Source: Haemophilus sp. HMSC068C11
Lineage (GTDB): Bacteria; Pseudomonadota; Gammaproteobacteria; Enterobacterales; Pasteurellaceae
DNA length: 36,618 nucleotides
NCBI RefSeq assembly: GCF_001815355.1
Contig: NZ_KV820361.1
Location: 170,330-206,947, forward strand
Direction: 5' to 3'
In this document: piece by piece, positions 1-8,593 of the stretch
How positions within the stretch are numbered: the stretch's first letter is position 1
Layout of the letters: every line of letters starts with the position of its first letter
The notes under the pieces: generated by a model
Told to the model about the DNA's origin: nothing
Database searches by the model: none
What the model saw: only the letters and a program-made list of their open reading frames with translations
Position numbers and translations under genes: made by a program

Positions 1-28
1 GAAGGTTCGAATCCTTCACGACCCACCA
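1..28 (+). tRNA. tRNA-Lys, 3' end only (cut by window edge)
   Basis: These bases are identical to the T-arm, acceptor strand and CCA end of the complete tRNA-Lys at 54-129, so this is most likely the tail of another tRNA-Lys copy. The anticodon lies outside the window, so the identity is inferred. Confidence 0.8.
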
Positions 29-53
29 CTTTTATTTCGAAGAATTCCCAAAT

Positions 54-129
54 GGGTCGTTAGCTCAGTCGGTAGAGCAGCGGACTTTTAATCCGTTGGT
101 CGAAGGTTCGAATCCTTCACGACCCACCA
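54..129 (+). tRNA. tRNA-Lys (anticodon TTT)
   Basis: A complete 76-nt cloverleaf can be folded. The acceptor arms are GGGTCGT and ACGACCC, the D-loop is AGCTCAGTCGGTAGAGCA, the anticodon loop is CTTTTAA (anticodon TTT), the T-loop is TTCGAAT, and the CCA end is encoded. It lies 25 bases after the previous partial copy and 29 bases before the next tRNA, so the three are probably one transcript. Confidence 0.97.
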
Positions 130-158
130 TCTATTTAAAGATCATTATTTAACCGGTT

Positions 159-234
159 GGGTTGTTAGCTCAGTTGGTAGAGCAGCGGACTCTTAATCCG
201 TCGGTCGAGAGTTCGAGCCTCTCACAGCCCACCA
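159..234 (+). tRNA. tRNA-Lys (anticodon CTT)
   Basis: A complete 76-nt cloverleaf with acceptor arms GGGTTGT and ACAGCCC (one G-U pair), anticodon loop CTCTTAA (anticodon CTT, reading AAG), T-loop TTCGAGC and encoded CCA. It differs from its neighbour at several stem positions. A second lysine isoacceptor with CTT is absent from some gamma-proteobacteria such as E. coli, as far as I recall. Confidence 0.94.
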
Positions 235-356
235 GTCAACATCTTATTCCTCCTATTTGTTAAAAAATTTACAAAAAATTAAAATATTTTCAAAATTCTT
301 GACTATATTTGGCGGTTATTATGGTAGAATATCCACAAATTTAAGTCGGGCATAAA

Positions 357-1076
357 ATGTTACAAAATATTCGAATTGTTTTGGTTGAAACATCACATAG
401 CGGGAACATCGGTTCAGCGGCGCGTGCGATGAAAACAATGGGATTATCCAATCTTTATTTGGTCTCACCAAAATCAGTGGATGAGCAATCTATTGCATTA
501 GCAGCAGGTGCTGATGATGTCGTGCGTAATGCCCACATTGTTGATACTTTTGAACAAGCAATAGAAGATTGCTCATTAGTGATTGGTACGAGTGCAAGAT
601 TACGTCATTTACAGAGTACGCTTATTGAGCCAAGAGAGTGTGCAGAGAAAGCCAGTACACATCAAGGGCAAGTAGCGATCGTGTTTGGTCGTGAGCGTGT
701 TGGGCTCACAAATGACGAATTACTTAAATGTCATTATCATTTAAATATCCCTGCTAACCCTGAATATTCTTCGCTTAATTTAGCGATGGCAGTACAGTTG
801 GTAAGTTATGAAATGCGCATGGCATTTTTAACAAAAAATAAAACGGAAAGTACACTTTCAACGATAGAAGATATCTATCCAACAGCACAAGAAATGGAGT
901 ATTTTTTTGCTCATACGGAACAGGTGTATCAGTCTCTTGGTTTTATTCAAAATCAAGGGGTTATACAAAAGTTAAGACGACTTTATAACCGTTCTTCTCT
1001 AGAAAAAAATGAATTAAATATTTTGCGAGGAATGTTAAGTGCGATTGAAAAACGCCTTAATCTGCAAAAAGAGTAA
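357..1076 (+). CDS. trmJ: tRNA (cytidine/uridine-32-2'-O)-methyltransferase TrmJ
   Basis: This 239-residue SPOUT-class enzyme uses S-adenosylmethionine to methylate the ribose of nucleotide 32 in several tRNAs. The N-terminal block [20 protein letters not shown] (residues 11-30) and the knot motifs [14 protein letters not shown] (109-122) and [14 protein letters not shown] (134-147) are diagnostic. The length fits E. coli TrmJ (about 246). It stands directly upstream of iscR, the usual gamma-proteobacterial arrangement. Its stop codon lies inside the IscR-binding site of the isc operon. A TTGACT hexamer at 299-304 may be its -35 element, but no well-spaced -10 element is obvious. Confidence 0.95.
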   Translation: MLQNIRIVLVETSHSGNIGSAARAMKTMGLSNLYLVSPKSVDEQSIALAAGADDVVRNAHIVDTFEQAIEDCSLVIGTSARLRHLQSTLIEPRECAEKASTHQGQVAIVFGRERVGLTNDELLKCHYHLNIPANPEYSSLNLAMAVQLVSYEMRMAFLTKNKTESTLSTIEDIYPTAQEMEYFFAHTEQVYQSLGFIQNQGVIQKLRRLYNRSSLEKNELNILRGMLSAIEKRLNLQKE

Positions 1077-1099
1077 AATTGACTATCATAGTCAGATAG
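1075..1099 (+). promoter_or_regulatory. Type-1 IscR-binding site over the iscR promoter
   Basis: The palindrome GACTATCATAGTC at 1081-1093 with its AT-rich flanks agrees with the E. coli type-1 IscR consensus ATASYYGACTRWWWYAGTCRRSTAT at about 20 of 25 positions (consensus from memory). It contains a -35 hexamer TTGACT (1079-1084), followed after 16 bases by TAAACT (1101-1106) as probable -10. Bound [2Fe-2S]-IscR would therefore block RNA polymerase, giving the known negative feedback on isc. Confidence 0.82.
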
Positions 1100-1135
1100 G
1101 TAAACTACCTAGATGGCGATTTATAGGGATGCTTT

Positions 1136-1591
1136 ATGAAACTAACATCTAAAGGACGATATGCGGTTACCGCAATTTTAGATATCGCATTACACGCAGG
1201 AACAAACCCAGTTTGTTTAGCGGATATCTCAGAACGTCAAAATATTTCACTTTCTTATCTTGAGCAATTATTTGCCAAATTGCGTCGAGGAGGATTAGTA
1301 AAAAGCGTTCGCGGCCCAGGTGGTGGCTATCGTTTAGCGTTACCAACTGATCAAATTTCTATCGGTATGGTGATTTCAGCCGTAAATGAGAACATTAATG
1401 TCACAAGATGCCTTGGTAAAGGAAATTGCAAAGGCGGAGTAGAGTGTTTAACTCATACATTATGGCAAGATTTAAGTGATCGCATTTCTGATTTTTTAGA
1501 TGAGATTACATTAGCTGAGCTTGTAGAGAAAAAAGCTGGAAAGCATAAAGCTCACAAAGATTTTGATGACTTAATTGTAATCAACCAATAA
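1136..1591 (+). CDS. iscR: Fe-S cluster assembly transcription factor IscR
   Basis: This 151-residue Rrf2-family regulator senses iron-sulfur status and represses the isc operon when it carries a [2Fe-2S] cluster. The winged-helix DNA-binding region spans about residues 1-75, with recognition helix segment [18 protein letters not shown]. The cluster ligands Cys92, Cys98, Cys104 and His107 are all present at the same numbers as in E. coli IscR. The protein is about 11 residues shorter than E. coli IscR, the difference being in the C-terminal tail. It heads the operon, downstream of an IscR site at 1075-1099, so autorepression is expected. Confidence 0.97.
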   Translation: MKLTSKGRYAVTAILDIALHAGTNPVCLADISERQNISLSYLEQLFAKLRRGGLVKSVRGPGGGYRLALPTDQISIGMVISAVNENINVTRCLGKGNCKGGVECLTHTLWQDLSDRISDFLDEITLAELVEKKAGKHKAHKDFDDLIVINQ

Positions 1592-1654
1592 TGGGAAAGT
1601 AGATCAAAGTGCGGTCAAAATGATGGCATTTTTGGTAGTTATTTAGGAGTGAAA

Positions 1655-2869
1655 ATGAAATTACCAATTTATTTAGATTATGCAGCAACATGTCCAGTTG
1701 ATGAACGTGTGGCTAAAAAAATGATGGAATATTTAACCATTGATGGTGTATTCGGTAATCCAGCATCTCGTTCACATAAATTTGGCTGGCAAGCCGAAGA
1801 AGCTGTTGATATTGCACGTAATCAAATTGCGGATTTGATTGGCGCAGACTCACGTGAGATCGTATTTACTTCTGGCGCAACAGAAGCAGATAACCTTGCA
1901 ATTAAAGGTGCAGCGCACTTTTATCAAACAAAAGGTAAGCACATTATTACTTGCAAAACTGAACACAAAGCCGTATTGGATACTTGTCGTCAGTTAGAGC
2001 GTGAAGGCTTTGAAGTCACCTATTTAGATCCAGAAGAAGATGGTTTAATCGATCTTGAGAAATTTAAAGCAGCATTGCGTCCAGACACAATTGTTGTGTC
2101 AATTATGCATGTGAATAATGAGATTGGCGTAATTCAAGATATTAAAGCAATTGGTGAGCTTTGCCGTGCAAACAAAACCATTTTCCACGTAGATGCAACA
2201 CAAAGTGTCGGTAAAGTCGAAATCAATCTCGCGGAATTACAGGTTGATTTAATGTCAATGTCTAGCCACAAATTGTACGGACCAAAAGGGATTGGTGCAT
2301 TATATGTATGTCGTAAACCGCGTGTTCGTTTAGAAGCGATTATCCATGGTGGTGGTCACGAGCGTGGTATGCGTTCAGGTACATTACCTGTACACCAAAT
2401 CGTTGGTATGGGTGAAGCATATCGCATTGCAAAAGAAGAAATGGATACTGAAATACCACGTATCCGAGCATTGCGCGATCGTTTATACAATGGTCTTAAA
2501 GACATTGAAGAAACTTATGTAAATGGTTCAATGGAGCATCGTGTCGCAAATAATTTGAATATCAGCTTTAACTATGTTGAAGGTGAGTCGTTAATGATGG
2601 CATTACGTGATATCGCAGTATCTTCTGGTTCTGCTTGTACGTCTGCAAGTTTAGAGCCATCTTATGTATTACGTGCATTAGGTCGTAATGATGAATTGGC
2701 ACATAGCTCAATTCGTTTCACGCTTGGTCGTTGGACCACTGAAGAAGAAATTGATTACACCATTAATTTAATGCATGGTGCAGTAGCGAAACTTCGTGAA
2801 TTATCCCCACTTTGGGATATGTTCAAAGAAGGCATTGATTTAAACACTATTGAGTGGGCAGCCCACTAA
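1655..2869 (+). CDS. iscS: Cysteine desulfurase IscS
   Basis: A pyridoxal-phosphate enzyme that removes sulfur from cysteine and passes it as a persulfide to IscU and to tRNA thiolation enzymes. With the ATG at 1655 the protein has 404 residues, the same as E. coli IscS. PLP-binding Lys206 lies in [10 protein letters not shown], and the persulfide Cys328 lies in [14 protein letters not shown] chose this ATG over an in-frame GTG at 1649 because the GTG overlaps the Shine-Dalgarno TAGGAG and the family begins MKLPIYLDY. It is the second gene of the isc operon. An uptake signal (1607-1615) lies in the gap after iscR. Confidence 0.98.
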   Translation: MKLPIYLDYAATCPVDERVAKKMMEYLTIDGVFGNPASRSHKFGWQAEEAVDIARNQIADLIGADSREIVFTSGATEADNLAIKGAAHFYQTKGKHIITCKTEHKAVLDTCRQLEREGFEVTYLDPEEDGLIDLEKFKAALRPDTIVVSIMHVNNEIGVIQDIKAIGELCRANKTIFHVDATQSVGKVEINLAELQVDLMSMSSHKLYGPKGIGALYVCRKPRVRLEAIIHGGGHERGMRSGTLPVHQIVGMGEAYRIAKEEMDTEIPRIRALRDRLYNGLKDIEETYVNGSMEHRVANNLNISFNYVEGESLMMALRDIAVSSGSACTSASLEPSYVLRALGRNDELAHSSIRFTLGRWTTEEEIDYTINLMHGAVAKLRELSPLWDMFKEGIDLNTIEWAAH

Positions 2870-2875
2870 TTTTCA

Positions 2876-2892
2876 AGGCGGCTTGACCGCCT
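2876..2892 (+). other. Stem-loop in the iscS-iscU gap
   Basis: AGGCGG (2876-2881) and CCGCCT (2887-2892) can form a six-pair GC-rich stem with loop CTTGA, seven bases after the iscS stop codon. No T-run follows, so it is not a full terminator. It could protect or separate the iscS and iscU parts of the message. Its function is unproven. Confidence 0.4.
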
Positions 2893-2923
2893 GATAGCAA
2901 CTTATTTAGGAAAGGAAAAGAAT

Positions 2924-3307
2924 ATGGCATACAGCGAAAAAGTTATTGATCATTACGAAAATCCACGCAATGTTGGTTCAATGGACAAAAAAGATAATTC
3001 TGTGGGAACCGGCATGGTGGGTGCGCCAGCTTGCGGTGACGTTATGCAGTTACAAATCAAAGTAAATGACAGCGGCATTATTGAAGATGCAAAATTCAAA
3101 ACTTATGGTTGTGGTTCTGCGATCGCTTCTAGCTCTTTAATTACCGAATGGGTAAAAGGCAAATCTTTAGATGAAGCGGGCGCAATTAAAAACAGTCAAA
3201 TTGCGGAAGAACTTGAATTACCACCGGTAAAAGTTCACTGCTCAATTTTAGCAGAAGATGCAATTAAAGCCGCTATTGCTGACTATAAAAATAAACAAGG
3301 TAAGTAA
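2924..3307 (+). CDS. iscU: Iron-sulfur cluster scaffold protein IscU
   Basis: IscU is the scaffold on which IscS-derived sulfur and iron are assembled into [2Fe-2S] and [4Fe-4S] clusters. The protein has 127 residues against 128 in E. coli. The ligand residues Cys37, Asp39, Cys63, His105 and Cys106 are present. The LPPVK motif recognised by the chaperone HscA is at 99-103. An AGGAAAGG ribosome-binding region lies shortly before the ATG. It is followed by an uptake-signal hairpin that separates it from iscA. Confidence 0.98.
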   Translation: MAYSEKVIDHYENPRNVGSMDKKDNSVGTGMVGAPACGDVMQLQIKVNDSGIIEDAKFKTYGCGSAIASSSLITEWVKGKSLDEAGAIKNSQIAEELELPPVKVHCSILAEDAIKAAIADYKNKQGK

Positions 3308-3309
3308 TC

Positions 3310-3337
3310 AAAGTGCGGTTGAAAATGACCGCACTTT
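3310..3337 (+). terminator. Uptake-signal inverted pair (attenuator-like hairpin) between iscU and iscA
   Basis: AAAGTGCGGT (3310-3319) and ACCGCACTTT (3328-3337) are two perfect opposed uptake signals, forming a 10-pair stem with an 8-base loop. It lies inside the operon, and only a short mixed AT tract follows. It is more likely a partial terminator or mRNA-processing hairpin than a full stop. The GTG inside the left arm creates a false early start for iscA. Confidence 0.6.
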
Positions 3338-3357
3338 ATCAATTTAAGGATCAGAAT

Positions 3358-3681
3358 ATGTCTATAACACTCACTGAAAAAGCGGCGCAACGAGTTCGTA
3401 CTTTTCTTGAAAATCGTGGAAAAGGCATCGGTTTACGCTTAGGTGTGAAAACATCAGGTTGTTCGGGTTTAGGCTATGTGCTTGAATTCGTTGATGTGCT
3501 CAATGATGACGATCTTGTTTTTGAGCAGCATGGCGTGAAAGTGGTAGTCGATCCAAAAAGCTTGGTTTATTTAGATGGCATTGAGCTAGATTATGTCAAA
3601 GAAGGCTTGAACGAAGGCTTTAAATATAACAATCCAAATGTGAAAGAATCATGTGGATGTGGTGAAAGTTTCCATGTTTAA
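3358..3681 (+). CDS. iscA: Iron-sulfur cluster assembly protein IscA
   Basis: An A-type carrier that helps deliver or mature [4Fe-4S] clusters. From ATG 3358 it is 107 residues long, exactly as in E. coli, and starts [10 protein letters not shown]. The three metal/cluster cysteines are Cys35 (SGCSGLGY) and Cys99 and Cys101 ([10 protein letters not shown]). AAGGA lies about 10 bases before the ATG. An open frame extends upstream to a GTG at 3313, but that GTG belongs to an uptake-signal hairpin and the extra residues have no family counterpart. Confidence 0.97.
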   Translation: MSITLTEKAAQRVRTFLENRGKGIGLRLGVKTSGCSGLGYVLEFVDVLNDDDLVFEQHGVKVVVDPKSLVYLDGIELDYVKEGLNEGFKYNNPNVKESCGCGESFHV

Positions 3682-3690
3682 GGAATAAAG

Positions 3691-4212
3691 ATGACAGATC
3701 CTTTTGCTATTTTTGATTTGCCCGTTGCTTTCAATGTTGATCAAGTCCTTTTGTCTGAACGCTATTTAGTGCTTCAAAAGAGTTTGCATCCAGATAATTT
3801 TGTTACAGCAGATGCGCAAGAACAACGCATTGCAATGCAAAAGTCGACAGAAGTTAATGATGCATTAAAAACCTTGAAAGACCCAATTTTACGTGCGGAA
3901 GCAATTATTGCGTTAAATACGGGAGAAGCACAGGATTTAGAACAAAAGAGTACACAAGATGTCACATTTTTGATGCAGCAATTAGAATGGCGAGAAGAGC
4001 TCGAAAATATCGAGCTAAGCCAGGATGAGAATGCATTAGAATCCTTTGCGAAACGCGTTAAAAAAGAAACAAAAGAAATGTTGACCACACTTGAAGCACA
4101 ACTTAATGAGCAACAATGGTCAACTGCAGCACAATTCTGCGATAAATTACGTTTTCTAAAAAAATTGGCGGATGAAATTAGCCAAGTAGAAGAACGTCTA
4201 TTTGAATTATAA
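3691..4212 (+). CDS. hscB: Co-chaperone HscB (J-domain protein)
   Basis: HscB is a J-type co-chaperone that brings IscU to HscA and stimulates its ATPase for cluster transfer. The protein has 173 residues against 171 in E. coli. The N-terminal J-domain carries HPD at residues 33-35 (KSLHPDNF). The C-terminal helical bundle binds IscU. It starts 9 bases after iscA in the same operon, with AAGGAATAAAG just before the ATG. Confidence 0.95.
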   Translation: MTDPFAIFDLPVAFNVDQVLLSERYLVLQKSLHPDNFVTADAQEQRIAMQKSTEVNDALKTLKDPILRAEAIIALNTGEAQDLEQKSTQDVTFLMQQLEWREELENIELSQDENALESFAKRVKKETKEMLTTLEAQLNEQQWSTAAQFCDKLRFLKKLADEISQVEERLFEL

Positions 4213-4217
4213 TCTTG

Positions 4218-4239
4218 AGGGCGTTTAATACGCCCTTTT
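4218..4239 (+). terminator. Weak intrinsic-terminator-like hairpin after hscB
   Basis: AGGGCG (4218-4223) and CGCCCT (4231-4236) form a six-pair stem with loop TTTAATA, followed by only TTT and C. A second small GGGC/GCCC hairpin follows at 4254-4264. Being inside the isc operon, it could reduce rather than stop expression of the downstream genes. Confidence 0.45.
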
Positions 4240-4286
4240 CGCTATTGATAAATGGGCTGCCGCCCTCATACTAATGAAACCCGATT

Positions 4287-4973
4287 ATGCAAACTTTAGA
4301 ACAACTGACTGATGCCTCAAAATCGGCTTGGGGAACCATTTCCCAATGGATTGAGTGTGCTCGTAATCATTGTGAGGCGATTAAAAAAGATCAATCTAGT
4401 GCAGAACGTGAGCTTTTCACCATGCAAATGCCAACGTCTTCTCCGATGGGCGCGGTAATTTATGAAACCGGTGGCATTTTAATCCATCATGGTTGGTTGC
4501 GTATATTGGGTTCAGGCAGTTTTAAATTGCCACGTGGATTAATGGATTGGAATTTCAGCAAATCCTTTAATCAATCAGGTGATAAACCGAAATATTTGCT
4601 CGTTGCAGACGATGTCATTGGAGGGTATTTTGCCTTAAATGGTGGTTCTTTAGGAGATAATCTCGGCAAGATTTACTATTTTTCACCGAAAGACTTAACT
4701 TGGCATGATTTAAATTTTACCTATACGGATTTCTTAGCTTGGGCATTAAATGGTGACATTGAAGCATTTTACCAAAATCTGTTTTGGCAAAATTGGCAAG
4801 AAGATGTAAAACAACTCGATGGTAACCACATGATTGTTTTTACACCAGAGCTTTCGGAAGATAAGACGACTGAGATTAATCAGCGTGAACGACGTGAAGT
4901 CAATATTGAAACGCATTACAATGCAAGTTTCACCGAACAAGATAAATTTGCGCAAGCTTATTCAGTCGCATAA
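4287..4973 (+). CDS. DUF2625 family protein inside the isc operon
   Basis: A 228-residue protein that I place in family DUF2625 from the block SPMGAVIYETGGILIHHG (about residues 51-68) followed by WLRILGSGSFKLPRGLMDWN, and the later LLVADDVIGGYFALNGG and LGKIYYFSPKDLTWHDLNF. No function is known for the family. There is no signal peptide, membrane segment or cysteine cluster; the protein seems cytoplasmic and tryptophan-rich. The last 35 or so residues are polar and weakly conserved in appearance. It lies between hscB and hscA on the same strand, with a 74-base gap before it and 40 bases after, so it is probably co-transcribed with Fe-S genes. A role in that pathway is only suggested by position. 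Confidence 0.82.
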   Translation: MQTLEQLTDASKSAWGTISQWIECARNHCEAIKKDQSSAERELFTMQMPTSSPMGAVIYETGGILIHHGWLRILGSGSFKLPRGLMDWNFSKSFNQSGDKPKYLLVADDVIGGYFALNGGSLGDNLGKIYYFSPKDLTWHDLNFTYTDFLAWALNGDIEAFYQNLFWQNWQEDVKQLDGNHMIVFTPELSEDKTTEINQRERREVNIETHYNASFTEQDKFAQAYSVA

Positions 4974-5013
4974 TCAGCTTTTAACGAATTAATTATTAGA
5001 GATAAAAAGAGAT

Positions 5014-6870
5014 ATGGCATTACTCCAAATTGCAGAGCCAGGACAAACGGCTGCACCCCATCAACATCGTCTTGCGGTAGGGATTGATTTAGGTACAACA
5101 AATTCTTTAGTTGCCGCAGTGCGTAGCGGTCAAGCCACCATTTTGAATGATGAACAAGACAGAAGCCTTGTGCCTTCAGTTGTGTATTATGGTGAAAATG
5201 AAAAACTTGTGGGTACCGAAGCATTTGCCAAAGCTGCAATTGATCCTAAAAATACGATTATTTCGGTTAAACGTTTGATTGGTCGTAGTCTTGCAGATGT
5301 GCAATCACGTTACACAAATTTACCCTATGAGTTTGTGGCAAGTGAAAATGGGTTGCCATTATTGGTGACACATCAAGGTAAAAAAAGCCCAATTGAAGTC
5401 TCTGCGGATATTTTATCTCGTTTAAATCATATTGCAGAACAACGACTTGCAGGTAAGCTTTCTGGCGTGGTGATTACCGTACCTGCCTATTTTGATGATG
5501 CTCAACGCCAAAGTACAAAAGATGCGGCACGTCTTGCAGGGTTAAATGTATTACGTTTATTAAATGAACCCACTGCTGCAGCAGTGGCTTATGGCTTAGA
5601 TAGCGGAAAAGAAGGTGTCATTGCTGTTTATGACTTAGGTGGTGGTACCTTTGATATTTCGATTTTACGCTTATCCAAAGGCGTCTTTGAAGTCTTAGCA
5701 ACAGGCGGAGATACAGCCTTAGGTGGTGATGATTTTGACCATTTAATTGCCGATTGGATTGTTGAACAAGCGGGTATTAAACCACAAAATGTCAATGAGC
5801 AACGTGAGCTTTTAAGTTTAGCCACACAAACTAAAATTGCCTTAACAAGTGCACAAAGTGCGGTCATTTCTTGGCGTGGATTTGAAGGTGAGTTAAGTCG
5901 TGAGCAATTCAATGAATTAATTCATTCATTGGTTAAACGTTCTTTATTAACCTGCCGTCGAGCATTGAAAGATGCGCATGTTGAAGCTGAAGATGTGCAA
6001 GAAGTGGTCATGGTGGGTGGCTCAACTCGCGTCCCTTATGTTCGTGAACAAGTGGGCGAATTCTTCGGTAAAACCCCATTAACATCGATTGATCCTGATA
6101 AAGTGGTCGCTTTAGGTGCGGCAATTCAAGCGGATATTTTAGTAGGCAACAAGAATGACAGTGATATGTTGTTACTCGATGTTGTGCCGCTTTCTTTAGG
6201 TATTGAAACCATGGGCGGTTTAGTGGAGAAAATCATTCCACGCAATACCACGATTCCAGTAGCTCGTGCACAAGAGTTTACTACCTTTAAAGATGGTCAA
6301 ACTGCGATGACTGTACATGTGGTACAAGGAGAACGTGAGTTAGTGGATGATTGCCGTTCTTTAGGTCGTTTTACATTGCGTGGTATTCCACCAATGGTAG
6401 CAGGTGCCGCACATATTCGTGTGACTTATCAAGTGGATGCCGATGGCTTATTAAGTGTGACCGCGATGGAGAAATCCACTAAAGTCCAAGCATCGATTCA
6501 AATTAAGCCTTCTTATGGCTTAACGGATGAAGAAGTAACGGCAATGATTAAAGCTTCTTTTGATAATGCACAAGATGATATGCAAGCTCGTGAATTAGCC
6601 GAGCAGCGCGTTGAGGCTGATCGTGTGATTGATAGCGTAATTGTGGCATTGCAGCAAGATGGGGCAGACTTATTAACCGAATCTGAATTCCATCAAATTG
6701 AACATGCATTGAAACAATTAATGGATGTAAAAGAAGGTACAGATCGTCATGCGATTGCGCAGGGAATTAAAGCTCTTGATGTGGCAACTCAAGAATTTGC
6801 GGCAAGACGCATGAATAAATCTATTCATCAAGCGCTGACAGGTAAATCTGTATCAGATATTGAGCAGTAA
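5014..6870 (+). CDS. hscA: Fe-S assembly chaperone HscA (Hsp70 class)
   Basis: A specialised Hsp70 that binds the LPPVK motif of IscU and drives cluster transfer with ATP. It has 618 residues against 616 in E. coli, and the same opening MALLQI-EPG. The ATPase domain has GIDLGTTNS (23-31) and the phosphate loop [14 protein letters not shown]. The substrate-binding domain begins near residue 390. An uptake signal lies inside the gene at 5856-5864 and encodes part of QSAVI. Another one (6869-6877) overlaps the stop codon. Confidence 0.97.
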   Translation: MALLQIAEPGQTAAPHQHRLAVGIDLGTTNSLVAAVRSGQATILNDEQDRSLVPSVVYYGENEKLVGTEAFAKAAIDPKNTIISVKRLIGRSLADVQSRYTNLPYEFVASENGLPLLVTHQGKKSPIEVSADILSRLNHIAEQRLAGKLSGVVITVPAYFDDAQRQSTKDAARLAGLNVLRLLNEPTAAAVAYGLDSGKEGVIAVYDLGGGTFDISILRLSKGVFEVLATGGDTALGGDDFDHLIADWIVEQAGIKPQNVNEQRELLSLATQTKIALTSAQSAVISWRGFEGELSREQFNELIHSLVKRSLLTCRRALKDAHVEAEDVQEVVMVGGSTRVPYVREQVGEFFGKTPLTSIDPDKVVALGAAIQADILVGNKNDSDMLLLDVVPLSLGIETMGGLVEKIIPRNTTIPVARAQEFTTFKDGQTAMTVHVVQGERELVDDCRSLGRFTLRGIPPMVAGAAHIRVTYQVDADGLLSVTAMEKSTKVQASIQIKPSYGLTDEEVTAMIKASFDNAQDDMQARELAEQRVEADRVIDSVIVALQQDGADLLTESEFHQIEHALKQLMDVKEGTDRHAIAQGIKALDVATQEFAARRMNKSIHQALTGKSVSDIEQ

Positions 6871-6914
6871 AGTGCGGTTATAAATTAACGAGTTTTTATA
6901 TTGAGGAAAGTAAT

Positions 6915-7256
6915 ATGCCAAAAGTGATTTTTTTACCGAATGAAGAATTCTGTCCAGAGGGTATGGTGGTTGATGCAGCAGCTGGAGATAACTTATTGGA
7001 AGTAGCACATAATGCAGGCGTTGAAATCCACCACGCTTGTGATGGTTCTTGTGCTTGTACAACATGCCATGTAGTTATTCGTGAAGGGTTTGATTCATTA
7101 AATGAAGCAAGCGATCAAGAAGAAGATATGTTAGATAAAGCCTGGGGCTTAGAAATGGATAGTCGTCTTTCTTGCCAATGTATCGTGGGCGATGAAGATT
7201 TAGTGGTGGAAATTCCTAAATATAATATTAACCATGCGAATGAGGCGGCTCACTAA
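6915..7256 (+). CDS. fdx: [2Fe-2S] ferredoxin of the isc system
   Basis: An adrenodoxin-type ferredoxin that supplies electrons for cluster assembly on IscU. It has 113 residues (E. coli 111). The cluster ligands are Cys42, Cys48, Cys51 and Cys87, with the semi-conserved Cys46 also present ([12 protein letters not shown]). GAGGAAAG precedes the ATG. Its stop codon TAA overlaps the ATG of iscX by one base, implying translational coupling. Confidence 0.97.
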   Translation: MPKVIFLPNEEFCPEGMVVDAAAGDNLLEVAHNAGVEIHHACDGSCACTTCHVVIREGFDSLNEASDQEEDMLDKAWGLEMDSRLSCQCIVGDEDLVVEIPKYNINHANEAAH

Positions 7257-7450
7257 TGAAATGGACTGATGCACAACATATTGCAGAAGAGTTGTATGAT
7301 CGTAATCCAGATTTAGATCCTAAAACGGTACGTTTCACGGATTTACATAAATGGATTTGCGAATTGGACGGTTTTGATGATGATCCAATGAAATCTAACG
7401 AGAGTATTCTTGAAGCGATTTTGTTGAAATGGTTAGATGAATACGAGTAA
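7256..7450 (+). CDS. iscX: Fe-S assembly protein IscX
   Basis: A small acidic protein (64 residues; E. coli 66) that binds IscS and iron and modulates cluster assembly. It opens [20 protein letters not shown], and keeps the family's acidic C-terminal end. It is the last gene of the isc operon, overlaps fdx by one base, and is followed by two terminators. Confidence 0.95.
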   Translation: MKWTDAQHIAEELYDRNPDLDPKTVRFTDLHKWICELDGFDDDPMKSNESILEAILLKWLDEYE

Positions 7451-7466
7451 TTGATGCGATTAATCA

Positions 7467-7496
7467 AGCGAGCTGAGAGGCTCGCTGTTTTGTTTT
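7467..7496 (+). terminator. Intrinsic terminator of the isc operon
   Basis: AGCGAGC (7467-7473) and GCTCGCT (7480-7486) form a seven-pair stem with loop TGAGAG, followed by the U-rich tail GTTTTGTTTT. It begins 17 bases after the iscX stop codon. Confidence 0.85.
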
Positions 7497-7516
7497 AAGA
7501 ATTTACCCCAAAATAA

Positions 7517-7550
7517 AACCGCACTTTATTACTAAAGTGCGGTTATTTTT
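7517..7550. terminator. Bidirectional terminator made of two uptake signals, between iscX and mglC
   Basis: AACCGCACTTTA (7517-7528) and TAAAGTGCGGTT (7533-7544) form a perfect 12-pair stem with loop TTAC. On the plus strand ATTTTTATCG follows, while the minus strand reads ATTTTGGGG after the stem. It lies between convergent operons and can serve both isc and mgl. Confidence 0.85.
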
Positions 7551-7564
7551 ATCGTTGTTTTTAA

Positions 7565-8575
7565 TTATTTTTTCTTCGCGTATTTCAAGGAGTCAATAGC
7601 AACTGCGAGGATGATAATGCTACCTTTAATGATATATTGCCAGTAAGGGTTTACACCGATGTAAGTTAAACCGTAGTTAATAACGGTGAAGATGATAACA
7701 CCCGTGATTACGCCGATAACCGTACCCACACCACCAGCGAAAGATACACCACCTACTACGCAGGCAGCAATCGCATCTAATTCATACATGAAACCGAGGT
7801 TGTTGGTAGCACTACCGATACGGCCTGCTTCTAACATACCACCGAATGCATAGAACATACCTGCAATCATGTAAATCACAACAAGGTTACGCGCTACGTT
7901 TACGCCAGATACTTTTGCTGCTTCAGGGTTACCACCGATAGCAAAGATATTTTTACCGAAGCGTGTTTTATTCCACATTACCCATACTAAGAATGCACAA
8001 ACTGCGGCATAAATAGTGATGTAGGATAATTTGAATGAACCGAGTCTGAAGAAGCCTTGTGCGAAGTTAGAGAAAGATTCGCTGAAGCCAGCAATTGGTG
8101 AACCCCCTACGCCATCATAATAAAGTGAGTTAAAACCGTAAACGATGATCATGGTACCCATGGTTGCAATGAACGGGGTTACATTGAGATAAGCGATAAC
8201 TAAACCATTCACTAAGCCGATTACAGCACCTACTGCACAAACAGTCAGGATAACTACTGGAATAGGAATTTCACCTAAATCAGGGAACACGCGGTTCATG
8301 TTTTCCATTGATTGCAAGAGGGTAGCAGAAATAACCGCTGCTAAACCGACTTGGCGACCGGCAGATAAGTCGGTACCTTGAGTGATAAGCAAGCCTGCAA
8401 CACCTAGGGCAATAATGAGACGGACGGATGATTGAGTTAAAATGTTACTAAAGTTGCGAACATTCAAGAATGTTGGATCTTGTGCGATGATGATGCCAAG
8501 TAAAATCAACAACACAAAATAAATCGCATTTTGTTTTAAGAAATCGAATGATTTATTTTTTGGTAAGGCACTCAT
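7565..8575 (-). CDS. mglC: Galactose/methyl-galactoside ABC transporter permease MglC
   Basis: The membrane permease of the high-affinity galactose importer, a branched-type (ribose/galactose class) permease. It has 336 residues, like E. coli MglC, with about eight to ten hydrophobic segments starting near residue 15. The motif TQGTDLSAGRQVGLAA and the late segment AIAACVVGGVSFAGGVGTV are typical of this permease family. It is the last gene of mglBAC, 18 bases after mglA, and ends next to a bidirectional terminator. Confidence 0.96.
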   Translation of the reverse strand: MSALPKNKSFDFLKQNAIYFVLLILLGIIIAQDPTFLNVRNFSNILTQSSVRLIIALGVAGLLITQGTDLSAGRQVGLAAVISATLLQSMENMNRVFPDLGEIPIPVVILTVCAVGAVIGLVNGLVIAYLNVTPFIATMGTMIIVYGFNSLYYDGVGGSPIAGFSESFSNFAQGFFRLGSFKLSYITIYAAVCAFLVWVMWNKTRFGKNIFAIGGNPEAAKVSGVNVARNLVVIYMIAGMFYAFGGMLEAGRIGSATNNLGFMYELDAIAACVVGGVSFAGGVGTVIGVITGVIIFTVINYGLTYIGVNPYWQYIIKGSIIILAVAIDSLKYAKKK

Positions 8576-8593
8576 AATTTGTTCCTTTATGAT

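Noticed and set aside
293-318. Possible second IscR site before trmJ
   Set aside because: Only the left half (TTGACTATATT) fits; the right half has TGGC instead of AGTC.
1649-1657. GTG start for iscS six bases before the ATG
   Set aside because: The GTG is part of the Shine-Dalgarno region; the ATG at 1655 gives the exact family start and length.
2854-2866. Palindrome GTGGGCAGCCCAC at the end of iscS
   Set aside because: It encodes the conserved tail Glu-Trp-Ala-Ala-His, and the geometry gives only a four-pair stem with usable loop.
3313-3357. N-terminal extension of iscA from a GTG
   Set aside because: The codons come from an uptake-signal hairpin, and E. coli-like IscA begins at ATG 3358.
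4958-5239. Minus-strand frame of 93 codons over the hscA start
   Set aside because: It covers the conserved ATPase start of HscA and has no recognisable protein features.
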